DNA of 64,000 bases from Sphingobacterium phlebotomi (lineage in GTDB: Bacteria > Bacteroidota > Bacteroidia > Sphingobacteriales > Sphingobacteriaceae), in the NCBI RefSeq assembly GCF_008180195.1, contig NZ_VTAV01000002.1:186001-250000 (forward strand), read 5' to 3'. Positions 7,661-16,684 of the stretch are shown in pieces. The notes beneath the pieces are model-generated. The model did no database searches and was not told where the DNA came from. It saw only the letters and a program-made list of their open reading frames with translations. A program made the translations under genes and the position numbers. How positions within the stretch are numbered: the first letter of the stretch is position 1; each line of letters starts with the position of its first letter.

Positions 7661-8821
7661 ATGGATGCAGAATATCTCGTAAATTTAATCAGTAAATTAC
7701 AAAAAGGAGTTGCAACGGCGGAAGAAATTCGTGAGTTGGAACTTTTCTATGATCAGTTTGACGAAAAAGAAGGTTTCTTACAATATTTAGATGCTTCCCA
7801 AAAGACGGCATATAGCGAACGTCTATTTGATCAGATATATAGCTATATAGAGGAAAACAAAAAACTAACCACGTTAAAAGATAAAAAACGGCTATTTTCT
7901 TGGGTCGGTGTAGCTGCCTCGCTACTGTTATGCATTGGCGTATCGTTATATTTTTATACCAGGACAAACGATACGAACGTCATTGTACAACAAAAACAAA
8001 CTACGGTATCCAAAGCGCAAATATCCTTACAGGATGAACCAACGCTGACATTAGCAAATGGAAAGAAAATCAGTCTGGCAGAGATGGGCGTTGGGGTTTT
8101 ATCCGATGAGAACGGTGTGTTAATCCGTAAAACCGAAGATGGGACCCTAGTTTACGATGACAAGCCCGGTGCCCCTGGAGAATATGCCCTTAACCTCGTG
8201 GAGATACCCAAAGGTAAAAGATACCAGATTCACTTGCCCGACGGTACGAAAGTGTGGCTTAATGCTACCTCTTCTCTTCGTTATCCCTCTTCCTTTCCTA
8301 ACGACAAAAGAGAGGTGGAGCTTGTCGGCGAAGCCTATTTTGAGGTTGCCAAAAATGCAGAAAAACCTTTTACAGTCCGCGCAGCTCATCAGACGATAGA
8401 AGTGCTGGGAACACATTTCAACGTAAAGAGCTACGCCGATGAAAAATCAACCGGGACAGCATTGGTGGAGGGGAGCGTAAAAATTGTCCACGATGGCCGG
8501 TCGGTGATATTGAAACCCGGACAACAAGCTTCCACCGTGGATAATAAGCCCAATATAGCGGTGACCGAAGTAAATATGGAACATATACTGGCTTGGAAGG
8601 GCGGTTACTTTTTGTTTGAGAATGTCAATATTCAGTATATCATGCGGCATTTAGCCCGGCAGTATGATATTGAGGTAACCTATAAGGGCGTTATTCCAAA
8701 CCAAAGATTTGGTGGTGCATTTCAGGAATCCGCGACACTGGAAGAATTACTGCAGTATTTAGAATCATACGGAGATATTCATTTTAAACGAGAAGGAAGG
8801 AGGGTAACGGTTATGAAATAA
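7661..8821 (+). CDS. FecR-family anti-sigma factor
   Basis: 386 residues. A cytoplasmic N-terminal region of about 85 residues (anti-sigma part) is followed by one membrane segment (about 85-105), a periplasmic FecR domain around 180-275 (the P-D-G-T-K-V-W-L-N-A-x-S motif is clear) and a C-terminal DUF4974-type domain (about 315-385), which contacts the SusC signalling domain in this family. The gene is 86 bp after the sigma gene with a hairpin between them, and is followed by the STN-type SusC. It should hold the sigma factor inactive until SusC signals. Confidence 0.93.
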   Translation: MDAEYLVNLISKLQKGVATAEEIRELELFYDQFDEKEGFLQYLDASQKTAYSERLFDQIYSYIEENKKLTTLKDKKRLFSWVGVAASLLLCIGVSLYFYTRTNDTNVIVQQKQTTVSKAQISLQDEPTLTLANGKKISLAEMGVGVLSDENGVLIRKTEDGTLVYDDKPGAPGEYALNLVEIPKGKRYQIHLPDGTKVWLNATSSLRYPSSFPNDKREVELVGEAYFEVAKNAEKPFTVRAAHQTIEVLGTHFNVKSYADEKSTGTALVEGSVKIVHDGRSVILKPGQQASTVDNKPNIAVTEVNMEHILAWKGGYFLFENVNIQYIMRHLARQYDIEVTYKGVIPNQRFGGAFQESATLEELLQYLESYGDIHFKREGRRVTVMK

Positions 8822-8886
8822 ACATTATGGCAACCTAAAAGCAGAAGAAGCGCTCTATTTACTATTTAACTTAAACCTGATTTTAA

Positions 8887-11800
8887 ATGTATAACAATTG
8901 TTTTGCAACTGTTCGCAGGAAGGTTCCTTATATCTCGAGGACATCCTTGCTCATTTTGAAAACCATTGTAGCTGTTATGATGCTCGGATTTCAGCTACAG
9001 GCCAGTACGCTGGCACAATCGGTAACCGCAAATTTTAAAAACGCACACCTGAAAGATGTATTTGAACAGCTCCGGAAACAAACCGGAGTAGGCTTTCTGT
9101 ATAAAGAAGAAGATCTCAAAGACAGTCGACGGGTGAATGCCTCTTTTGAAAACAAGCCGCTGGAAGGGGTATTACAAAGCTGTTTTGCTGGCCAGCCGTT
9201 GGTTTACGAGGCCCAAAATAACTTCGTCGTCGTTAAACGAAAGCCAATCGCTGTGCCGATGGTGCAGAACGTGCAGGAAATCAACATTCATGGTATGGTT
9301 ACAGACCAGCAAGGGTTGCCTTTGCAGGGGGTCAGTATCCATGTGAAAGGTGCGGGCATAGCAACCAATACCGATAACCAGGGCATGTATAAGCTGAATG
9401 TACCCAATAGGGCCAATATCCTGGTTTTTTCCTATATCGGATATGATCGCCAGGAAGTAACTGTTGGAGAACGAACGGAAATAAATATTGTCTTAAAAGA
9501 GGAGGAGAGAAATCTAGATGAAGTTGTTGTTATCGGATATGGTACTGTAAAACGTAGTGAAAATACCGGCTCTATTGCTTCGGTAAAGGGAGAGGACATT
9601 GCCCAAAAACCTACCTTGAGTTTTGAGGGCGCGTTGGGTGGACAGGCTGCCGGTGTCAATATGACAGCCAACGCGGGAATTGTCAATCAAGCGCCTGTTT
9701 TTCGGATTCGAGGTACAAATTCCCTGTCGTTAAGTTCCTATCCGCTCATTGTTGTGGATGGTATCCCAATGTATACCGAAGATGTTGAAGTAGGGGGTAA
9801 TGCCTCCAATAATCCGCTCGCAGCAATAAACCCCGCTGATATAGAAAGTATCGACATCGCAAAAGATGCGGCGGCGACCAGCATATATGGTTCCCGAGCT
9901 GCCAATGGCGTGGTTTTCGTTACCACAAAATCTGGAAAAAGAGGTAAAGCTAAAGTAAATTACGATGCCTATTTTGGTATGAACAAAGCCGTTCGTCTGG
10001 CGGAAGTCCTTAATGCCGAACAGTATCTGGAAATAAAAAATGAAGGATTAGTAAATGCTGGAACCTACGACCCCGTTACGAACTATTATGACTATTCCTT
10101 AGATGCCAATGGCAATAGAATTGACACACGGTGGTATGACTATATTTTCCGTACAGGCACAGTTAACAACCACAGTATAAATATAAGTGGCGCTTCCGAA
10201 GCTACCCGATATTTCTTTAGTGCCGGTTTAACGGAACAGGGAGGCATCGTGCAAAAAAATGACTTCGATCGGAAAAATATCAGTTACAACTTGGACCATC
10301 AGGTAAACGATTGGCTGAAAGTCGGTTCTAAAATGAACTATACCACCAATAAAACCCGCGCAGTTATGTCTCTTGGTACTGGGGTCAATAGTGTTGCGTC
10401 CAATTCCAATTCGTATCGTCTAGGCTTTATCAGCGCACCTATCGTTGCTCCGTTTAACAACGACGGAACCTATAATGTCGTCGGTCCCAATATCGGAATT
10501 ATGGACAATGAAGGCCATTTGACGGCTACCCCACGTATGGGATATACCAACCCGGTATTATCCTTATCTGAAAACGACGACTACACCGGAAACCACTTTC
10601 TGCAGGGGAATGTTTCTTTGGATATCAATCCCTTACCATGGATTACCTTCCGTACAGTATACGCGATCAATAACATGGAAAGTAAGACATATCGCTATTT
10701 TTCACCGTTAACAAATGAAGGACAGAGTAGAAACGGTAGAGCCACAGCCGTCAATGCTAGTCGGCAGATGAGTACTTGGACCAACACACTTACCCTCAAC
10801 CCGACACTTGCTGAAGGGCATACGATCAATGTATTGCTAGGGCATGAGGAACAACGTACCGAACGAGATGGATTCGGTCTTATACGGGACAACCAATCGG
10901 ATGATTTCTACCGAAATGTGCAAGGCGGGTTTTCTGAACTATCGTTGACAAATACCAATGATAATATTGCGGAAAATTTCTTAGTATCTCTCTTCTCCAG
11001 AGCGCAGTACAGCCTTCAAGAGAAGTATTTCCTTTCCGGAAATCTCCGGTATGACCAATCTTCTGTTCTGGGCAGAAACAACAAGTCCGGCACATTTTGG
11101 GGTATAGGCGCAGGCTGGGATGTCTTTAAAGAAGATTTCTATGCAAACAGCTCCTTTGCGCAGATTATACAAAACCTGAAATTAAAGGCCAGCTATGGTA
11201 AGGTAGGAAACCTGACGGGCATAGGTGATTACGCCAGCTTAACGACCTATGCTGCTTCACTATATGGTGTAGCTCCGGGCCTTTACTATTCTACTGCGGG
11301 CAATGAAGATTTAAGATGGGAAACAAGTAAGAAGATGGATTTGGGATTATCCTTCACCGCGGCCAATAAATTTAACTTTGATATAGCTTATTATGACAAC
11401 CGGATCGATGGTCTAATTTTTGGCGTTCCAACGCCATCATCCGCAGGAATTCCTAGCCAAATAACAGCAAACCGTAACCAAATTCTCGCTAATGTAGGTG
11501 AAATGTACAATAGGGGGGTGGAATTTACTTTTACCACAACGCCTATCCGAAATGAAAACTTCACCTGGAATTTGAGTCTTAACGTTTCAAACAATACAAA
11601 CAAGGTGTTATCCCTTGCGGATGGAATAAACTCGTTGATTACAGATGCTATAGGTGGGTCTGCGGGCATGACCTCCATCACAGAGGTAGGCGGCCCAATA
11701 GGTGTCATCTATGCTATACGCACTGATGGAGTTGATTCCCAAACAGGACGTCGTATCTTTTTGGATGGAGAAGACAGACAGGTTTTCTTCCAGCAAATTG

Positions 11801-12399
11801 CACCTCCGGGAGGCTACCAATGGGAATATGCGGATGGCAGTATGGCGCCAGCTGTCAATGTTGCCACGGATGCGGTCGCCTACAAAGCCACACAACCCAA
11901 ATTCTTCGGAGGTTTTTCCAATAGGTTCTCTTACAAGGGCTTTGATTTGGACATGCTGTGGAGATTTCAGATTGGTGGATACAACTATTGGGGTACACAA
12001 TCTCAACACATGGACCACCGCTTTCAAAACAACATTGTCAAAGTGTTAGACAGGTGGCAAAATCCGGGTGACATTACCGATGTTCCTCGTTTACAAGATG
12101 GTGATATTACTTCATGGGGCTATTCTGTCCCTATTACAGCCAACGTGTTCAAGTCAGACTTCCTGCGGCTACAAAATATTGCCCTAGGTTATACCTTGCC
12201 CACAGGATTTACGCAGAAAGCGCAGATTGACAGAATCCGGGTATACGGGAGTATACAAAATGCCCTTTTGTTTACGCCCTATCCGGGAGCCGATCCGGAA
12301 GTTACCAGTGCTGGGAACGCCACGACATCGCAAGGATTTGATAAAAATGTAGCCCCAAATGCCCGAACATTCACTTTTGGCTTACAAGTTTCTTTTTAA
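8887..12399 (+). CDS. SusC/RagA TonB-dependent receptor with STN signalling domain
   Basis: 1170 residues. After a long N-terminal signal region comes an STN domain (about 45-105, beginning after the A-Q cleavage site), a carboxypeptidase-regulatory-like domain (about 135-210), a TonB-dependent plug with N-L-D-E-V-V-V-I-G-Y-G-T (about 215) and D-A-A-A-T-S-I-Y-G-S-R-A-A-N-G-V (about 325), then the outer-membrane barrel ending in a C-terminal Phe. The STN domain matches the adjacent FecR and ECF sigma: substrate binding outside is relayed to the sigma factor. Pairing with the next SusD and the M14 peptidase suggests that peptides rather than glycans are imported; this is inference. Confidence 0.95.
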   Translation: MYNNCFATVRRKVPYISRTSLLILKTIVAVMMLGFQLQASTLAQSVTANFKNAHLKDVFEQLRKQTGVGFLYKEEDLKDSRRVNASFENKPLEGVLQSCFAGQPLVYEAQNNFVVVKRKPIAVPMVQNVQEINIHGMVTDQQGLPLQGVSIHVKGAGIATNTDNQGMYKLNVPNRANILVFSYIGYDRQEVTVGERTEINIVLKEEERNLDEVVVIGYGTVKRSENTGSIASVKGEDIAQKPTLSFEGALGGQAAGVNMTANAGIVNQAPVFRIRGTNSLSLSSYPLIVVDGIPMYTEDVEVGGNASNNPLAAINPADIESIDIAKDAAATSIYGSRAANGVVFVTTKSGKRGKAKVNYDAYFGMNKAVRLAEVLNAEQYLEIKNEGLVNAGTYDPVTNYYDYSLDANGNRIDTRWYDYIFRTGTVNNHSINISGASEATRYFFSAGLTEQGGIVQKNDFDRKNISYNLDHQVNDWLKVGSKMNYTTNKTRAVMSLGTGVNSVASNSNSYRLGFISAPIVAPFNNDGTYNVVGPNIGIMDNEGHLTATPRMGYTNPVLSLSENDDYTGNHFLQGNVSLDINPLPWITFRTVYAINNMESKTYRYFSPLTNEGQSRNGRATAVNASRQMSTWTNTLTLNPTLAEGHTINVLLGHEEQRTERDGFGLIRDNQSDDFYRNVQGGFSELSLTNTNDNIAENFLVSLFSRAQYSLQEKYFLSGNLRYDQSSVLGRNNKSGTFWGIGAGWDVFKEDFYANSSFAQIIQNLKLKASYGKVGNLTGIGDYASLTTYAASLYGVAPGLYYSTAGNEDLRWETSKKMDLGLSFTAANKFNFDIAYYDNRIDGLIFGVPTPSSAGIPSQITANRNQILANVGEMYNRGVEFTFTTTPIRNENFTWNLSLNVSNNTNKVLSLADGINSLITDAIGGSAGMTSITEVGGPIGVIYAIRTDGVDSQTGRRIFLDGEDRQVFFQQIAPPGGYQWEYADGSMAPAVNVATDAVAYKATQPKFFGGFSNRFSYKGFDLDMLWRFQIGGYNYWGTQSQHMDHRFQNNIVKVLDRWQNPGDITDVPRLQDGDITSWGYSVPITANVFKSDFLRLQNIALGYTLPTGFTQKAQIDRIRVYGSIQNALLFTPYPGADPEVTSAGNATTSQGFDKNVAPNARTFTFGLQVSF

Positions 12400-12412
12400 A
12401 ATTAATAGCATC

Positions 12413-13891
12413 ATGAAAAAGAGTTTTTATACCATACCGCTATTGCTTTTTGCAATGCATAGTTGCGACTACGACAGCAAATTAAATCTGGAACCGCCCA
12501 CTTTAATATCCGATGTTACTGCTTTTGAAACGGTTGATCGTGTTAACAACCAAATCAATGGATTGTACGGTTCCTTCAAGGGCACCGGCTTTTGGGGGTC
12601 TAATTATATTTATTTTTCTGAGGCCCGAGCCGGCAATTTCGTTTCAGCTACATTGAATCCCACACGGGCGGCATTGACCTATCAAATGTTGGTGGATGCC
12701 AGTGCGAGTGAAGTCGATGACGTATGGGTAGAGGGGTATCAAATCATTAATGCCTGTAATCTGTTCTTGGATAGATTGGCTATAAATGGAGAAGAGCTTT
12801 TGGGGGCGACGACCTATCAAAACTATGTCGCAGAAGCACGATTTCTACGTAGCATCACGTACTATTATCTTCTCCAAATGTATGCGCAACCCTATTTAAA
12901 AGATAGCGGAGCAAGTCCGGGGCTTCCTTTACGCTTAGAAGCTAATACCGGCTTAAAAGATTACAATATGCCCCGGTCTACCGTTGCACAGATTTATGAA
13001 TTTGTATTGGGTGAGCTGGAATTCGCAGAACAAAATTTGCCAGATTCGTACCCTTCTGCTATATTGAATACAACGCGGGCGCACAGGAATACCGCGATAG
13101 CGATGAAAACAAATGTTTATCTAGCGATGGGCGATTATCCGGCAGTGATCGCGGAAGCTGATAAACTTGTTCCTGTATCAGCACCTTATCGTGCTCCTTC
13201 GGGTGTTTCCAATCAATTGGAAAGCAATGTCTTGAACGTTTTTAGAGCTCCATATACATCGAATGAGTCTATTTTTTCGATGCCATTCAGCGCTACCGAT
13301 GTACCGGGATCCTCTCTGGGAAACAGCTTCTTGCCCGATGGGGTAAATGCTACTGGATTTCGAGCCGCAGGTACCGGAAATTATTATTTGCTCGAATCCG
13401 GTATTGTGGCCAATCCAGGTTGGAAAGATACAGATGATAGACGGCAGTTTATATTTCGCACAACCACGGGATCCGCTACCGGGCGATTATGGTGTACTAA
13501 ATTTGATATGGGATCACCATTTGCGGATTATATTCCGGTCATCCGTTACGCACAGGTTATGCTCAATCTGGCAGAAGCACTTGCTTACGAAACTACTGGA
13601 AGTGCGGATACCCGTGCTGTTGATTTGCTGCATGCGGTACGTAACAGATCGGATGAAACGACGACATTTGCTCCTACAAGTCAAGCGGAATTATTAGATT
13701 TAATAGATCAGGAGCGAAATATTGAATTTCTGGGAGAGGGTATCCGGAATATTGATCTTGTCCGAAGATTAGAACCTATTCCGGCCAAGCGTCCTGCCGG
13801 AAGCTCGCCCGTAGCGGAAGTACAACCATCTGCACCTAACTATATATGGCCGTTGCCTACATCAGAAACTATTTACAATCAAGGTTTATAA
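12413..13891 (+). CDS. SusD/RagB-family surface lipoprotein
   Basis: About 492 residues. The start at the ATG at 12413 gives a clean lipoprotein signal (M-K-K ... F-A-M-H-S-C, Cys near residue 18). The frame is open further upstream but that stretch overlaps susC and lacks signal features. SusD-type helical repeats are visible: the segment A-E-A-R-F-L-R-S-I-T-Y-Y-Y-L near 140 and the late E-R-N-I-E-F-L-G-E-G-I-R-N-I-D-L-V-R-R near 445. It forms the substrate-capturing lid on the SusC encoded 13 bp upstream. Confidence 0.93.
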   Translation: MKKSFYTIPLLLFAMHSCDYDSKLNLEPPTLISDVTAFETVDRVNNQINGLYGSFKGTGFWGSNYIYFSEARAGNFVSATLNPTRAALTYQMLVDASASEVDDVWVEGYQIINACNLFLDRLAINGEELLGATTYQNYVAEARFLRSITYYYLLQMYAQPYLKDSGASPGLPLRLEANTGLKDYNMPRSTVAQIYEFVLGELEFAEQNLPDSYPSAILNTTRAHRNTAIAMKTNVYLAMGDYPAVIAEADKLVPVSAPYRAPSGVSNQLESNVLNVFRAPYTSNESIFSMPFSATDVPGSSLGNSFLPDGVNATGFRAAGTGNYYLLESGIVANPGWKDTDDRRQFIFRTTTGSATGRLWCTKFDMGSPFADYIPVIRYAQVMLNLAEALAYETTGSADTRAVDLLHAVRNRSDETTTFAPTSQAELLDLIDQERNIEFLGEGIRNIDLVRRLEPIPAKRPAGSSPVAEVQPSAPNYIWPLPTSETIYNQGL

Positions 13892-13901
13892 AATAGATAT
13901 T

Positions 13902-16613
13902 ATGACACTTAAACATCTGAAAACCATACTTGTCGCCTTATTTGTATCGCATTTACAAATAGGACAGTCGCAACAGATTACTTCGCCAAAAGAGCACTAT
14001 GGCTTCCATATCGGTGATGATTATATGCTTACGAATTATGAGCAAACGGAAAGTTACTTCAAAAAGGTCGCTGCACAATCCGACCGGGTACTGATACAAG
14101 AAGCCGGAAAGACAGAAGAAGGCAGACAACAATACTTACTTGTGGTATCCTCGCCGGAAAATCTGAAAAATATCGAAAAATACCGCGCCATTTCCCAACG
14201 CTTAGGTCGTGCGGAAAACCTAACCGATGAAGAAGCGAAAACGTTATCCAAAGAAGGGAAACCTATTGTTTGGATCGATGGCGGAATGCATTCCAGCGAA
14301 ACAGTTGGAACGCATCAATTAATCGAAACCTTTTATCAGCTGAGCAGCAGCCAGGATGACGAGATCCTAAATTTCCTGGATAAAGTTATCGTACTGATGT
14401 TTCATGTTAACCCGGATGGACATGATCTGCTGTCCAACTGGTATATGCAATACGAAGATAAAGAAAAACGAAATATGTCGATTCCCCGGTTGTACCAAAA
14501 ATACGTGGGGCATGACAATAACCGGGATTTCTTTATGTTTAATATGATTGAATCAACCAATATGGCCAAACTGCTGTATGTAGACTGGTTGCCGCAGATT
14601 ATGTACAATCACCACCAAACCTCACCGGATGGTACAATTGTAGCTGGCCCGCCCTACCGTGATCCATTTAACCATATTTTTGACCCCTTATTGATCACCG
14701 GAATCGATGGCGTTGGCTTTGCCATGATTGATAGATTGAATATAGAAGGAAAACCAGGATATGTCCGTATGGATCAATCCGGATTCTCTACCTGGTGGAA
14801 TGGTGGAGGACGTACTTCGCCTTATTTCCGGAATATGATCGGTATCTTGACAGAAACACATGGCAGCCCTACGCCTACCGAAGTACCTGCTGTCGCACAG
14901 CGACTGGTGCCTAGAAATGGTTTGCCAAACCCTATTGGTCCGCAAAAATGGCACTTTAAACAATCTATTGATTATTCTGTTTCGATGAACTATGCTATAT
15001 TGGATTATGCGGCCCGGAATGGCGATCAATTGCTGTATAATTTTTACAAAATGGGTAAGAACTCCATAGAAAGGGGAAATAAAGATAACTGGACCATGTA
15101 CCCGAAATATGCGGAACAACTGGAAAAAGCCTATGATGAGGCAGTGGCCAGTGGAACAGAAGAAGAGGCGGAGCCCACCCAATATTATCGTTCTAAAGTC
15201 ATTCCGCAAAAGTATTACGATGCCATTTACAAGAATCCGGAAAACCGTGACCCCAGAGCGTATATCATCTCGGCAGATCAACCGGATTTCGCGACAGCTG
15301 TAAAATTTGTCAATACCTTAATAAAGGGGGGTGTTTATGTGCACCAAAGTAAAGCAGGTTTCAGCTACGGAGGTAAGGATTATCCGGCAAATACCATTGT
15401 CGTGAAGGCTAACCAAGCTTTCCGACCGCATATTATTGATATGTTCGAACCGCAAGATCATCCCCACGATGTGCAGTATCCGGGAGGTCCTCCGATACGA
15501 CCATACGATGCCGCCGGTTGGACGTTAGCTATGCAAATGGGCGTAGAATATGATCGTATATTCGAGGATATTCCTGTTCCTTTGGAAAAAACGGAATATG
15601 GTGTATTGATGACGCCACCAAGTATCTCGGTTGAAAAAGGAAAAGCAGGTTATACCATCAGTGCCAAAGCAAATGATGCTTTCATTGCTGTGAATAAACT
15701 CTTAAAAAGCGGCATAAACGTATTTCGAGACGAAAATACGCAGGATTTCTATGTAGACGCAAAAGCTAAACCGGTATTAGACGGCATGGCTACCGACTAT
15801 GGTTTAAGGATAACCGCGCTAGCGAAGAAACCCGCTAGCATTACACCGGTAAATGGCTTAAAAATCGGTTTATTCGATTATTATGGCGGTTCTATGCCAT
15901 CCGGTTGGGTACGTTGGCTTTTAGAACAATACGAGTATGAATACGAATTGTTTTATCCGCAGGACGTCGATGAGCATGTAATCGCTAAATATGATGTACT
16001 CCTGTTTATTGGCCCAGGCATTCCGGTAGGAAAGGATAACGGCATCCCCAGAAGGGGAAAACAAATTGAAAAGGATCTGGTACCTGAAAAATATCATCGC
16101 TGGATGGGCGATCTGACAAAGGAAACCTCTATCCCTATTTTAAAAGAATATGTAAACAATGGGGGTAAAATAGTCACTGTTGGTACGTCCAGCGGTTGGG
16201 TATATGCGTTAGGGATCGGTATCGATAATCCATTGATGGAAGAAAACAAAGATGGAAAAATAGAGCCGGTATCCAACACGAAATACTTTATACCAACCAG
16301 TATTTTGGCTGCAGAAATTGATACAGATAAAGCAGAAAATTATGGTATGAAGAAAGATGCTAAAATTGTTTTCAATAACAGTCCCGTATTTCAATTCCAA
16401 GCTACCGATAAGCTTTATTCTTTAGGTAAGTTTACAACCGACAAACCTCTATTAAGCGGTTGGGCGCATGGTCAGGAATACCTAAAAGACACCCATCTAG
16501 GTCTGGTCGCCTTGCTAGGCAAAGGAAAGATAGTCGCAATCGGGCCAGAGGTGACTAATCGGGGACAATCACATGGTACATTCAAAATGTTATTTAATCA
16601 GCTTTATCAATAG
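13902..16613 (+). CDS. M14-family zinc carboxypeptidase with GATase-like C-terminus
   Basis: 903 residues with a Sec signal peptide (cleavage near G-Q-S-Q-Q). The M14 zinc motif H-S-S-E is near residue 130 and a further conserved block F-H-V-N-P-D-G lies near 167. A candidate catalytic Glu is in L-T-E-T-H-G-S near residue 320. From about residue 650 the sequence resembles a class-I glutamine-amidotransferase-like fold (G-L-F-D-Y-Y-G-G and later L-L-F-I-G-P-G-I-P), as in several Bacteroidota M14 proteins. It starts 10 bp after susD, so peptide trimming probably feeds the SusCD pair. Substrate specificity is unknown. Confidence 0.88.
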   Translation: MTLKHLKTILVALFVSHLQIGQSQQITSPKEHYGFHIGDDYMLTNYEQTESYFKKVAAQSDRVLIQEAGKTEEGRQQYLLVVSSPENLKNIEKYRAISQRLGRAENLTDEEAKTLSKEGKPIVWIDGGMHSSETVGTHQLIETFYQLSSSQDDEILNFLDKVIVLMFHVNPDGHDLLSNWYMQYEDKEKRNMSIPRLYQKYVGHDNNRDFFMFNMIESTNMAKLLYVDWLPQIMYNHHQTSPDGTIVAGPPYRDPFNHIFDPLLITGIDGVGFAMIDRLNIEGKPGYVRMDQSGFSTWWNGGGRTSPYFRNMIGILTETHGSPTPTEVPAVAQRLVPRNGLPNPIGPQKWHFKQSIDYSVSMNYAILDYAARNGDQLLYNFYKMGKNSIERGNKDNWTMYPKYAEQLEKAYDEAVASGTEEEAEPTQYYRSKVIPQKYYDAIYKNPENRDPRAYIISADQPDFATAVKFVNTLIKGGVYVHQSKAGFSYGGKDYPANTIVVKANQAFRPHIIDMFEPQDHPHDVQYPGGPPIRPYDAAGWTLAMQMGVEYDRIFEDIPVPLEKTEYGVLMTPPSISVEKGKAGYTISAKANDAFIAVNKLLKSGINVFRDENTQDFYVDAKAKPVLDGMATDYGLRITALAKKPASITPVNGLKIGLFDYYGGSMPSGWVRWLLEQYEYEYELFYPQDVDEHVIAKYDVLLFIGPGIPVGKDNGIPRRGKQIEKDLVPEKYHRWMGDLTKETSIPILKEYVNNGGKIVTVGTSSGWVYALGIGIDNPLMEENKDGKIEPVSNTKYFIPTSILAAEIDTDKAENYGMKKDAKIVFNNSPVFQFQATDKLYSLGKFTTDKPLLSGWAHGQEYLKDTHLGLVALLGKGKIVAIGPEVTNRGQSHGTFKMLFNQLYQ

Positions 16614-16629
16614 CTATAAACTAGCGAAT

Positions 16630-16664
16630 GCCTAACGTAACAGGAAGCTTACGTTAGGCTTTTC
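16630..16664 (+). terminator. Terminator after the M14 peptidase gene
   Basis: GCCTAACGTAA (16630-16640) pairs perfectly with TTACGTTAGGC (16649-16659) around an 8-base loop and is followed by TTTTC. It closes the sigma-to-peptidase operon; the HTCS gene converges from the other side. Confidence 0.75.
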
Positions 16665-16684
16665 ACCTTGTCCTACCGACATCT

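Noticed and set aside
11608..12027. Minus-strand open frame of 139 codons within susC
   Set aside because: Shadow of the TonB receptor barrel region; no motif or promoter.
14688..15281. Long minus-strand open frame (197 codons) inside the M14 gene
   Set aside because: Complement of a well-supported coding region; its protein has no recognisable pattern.
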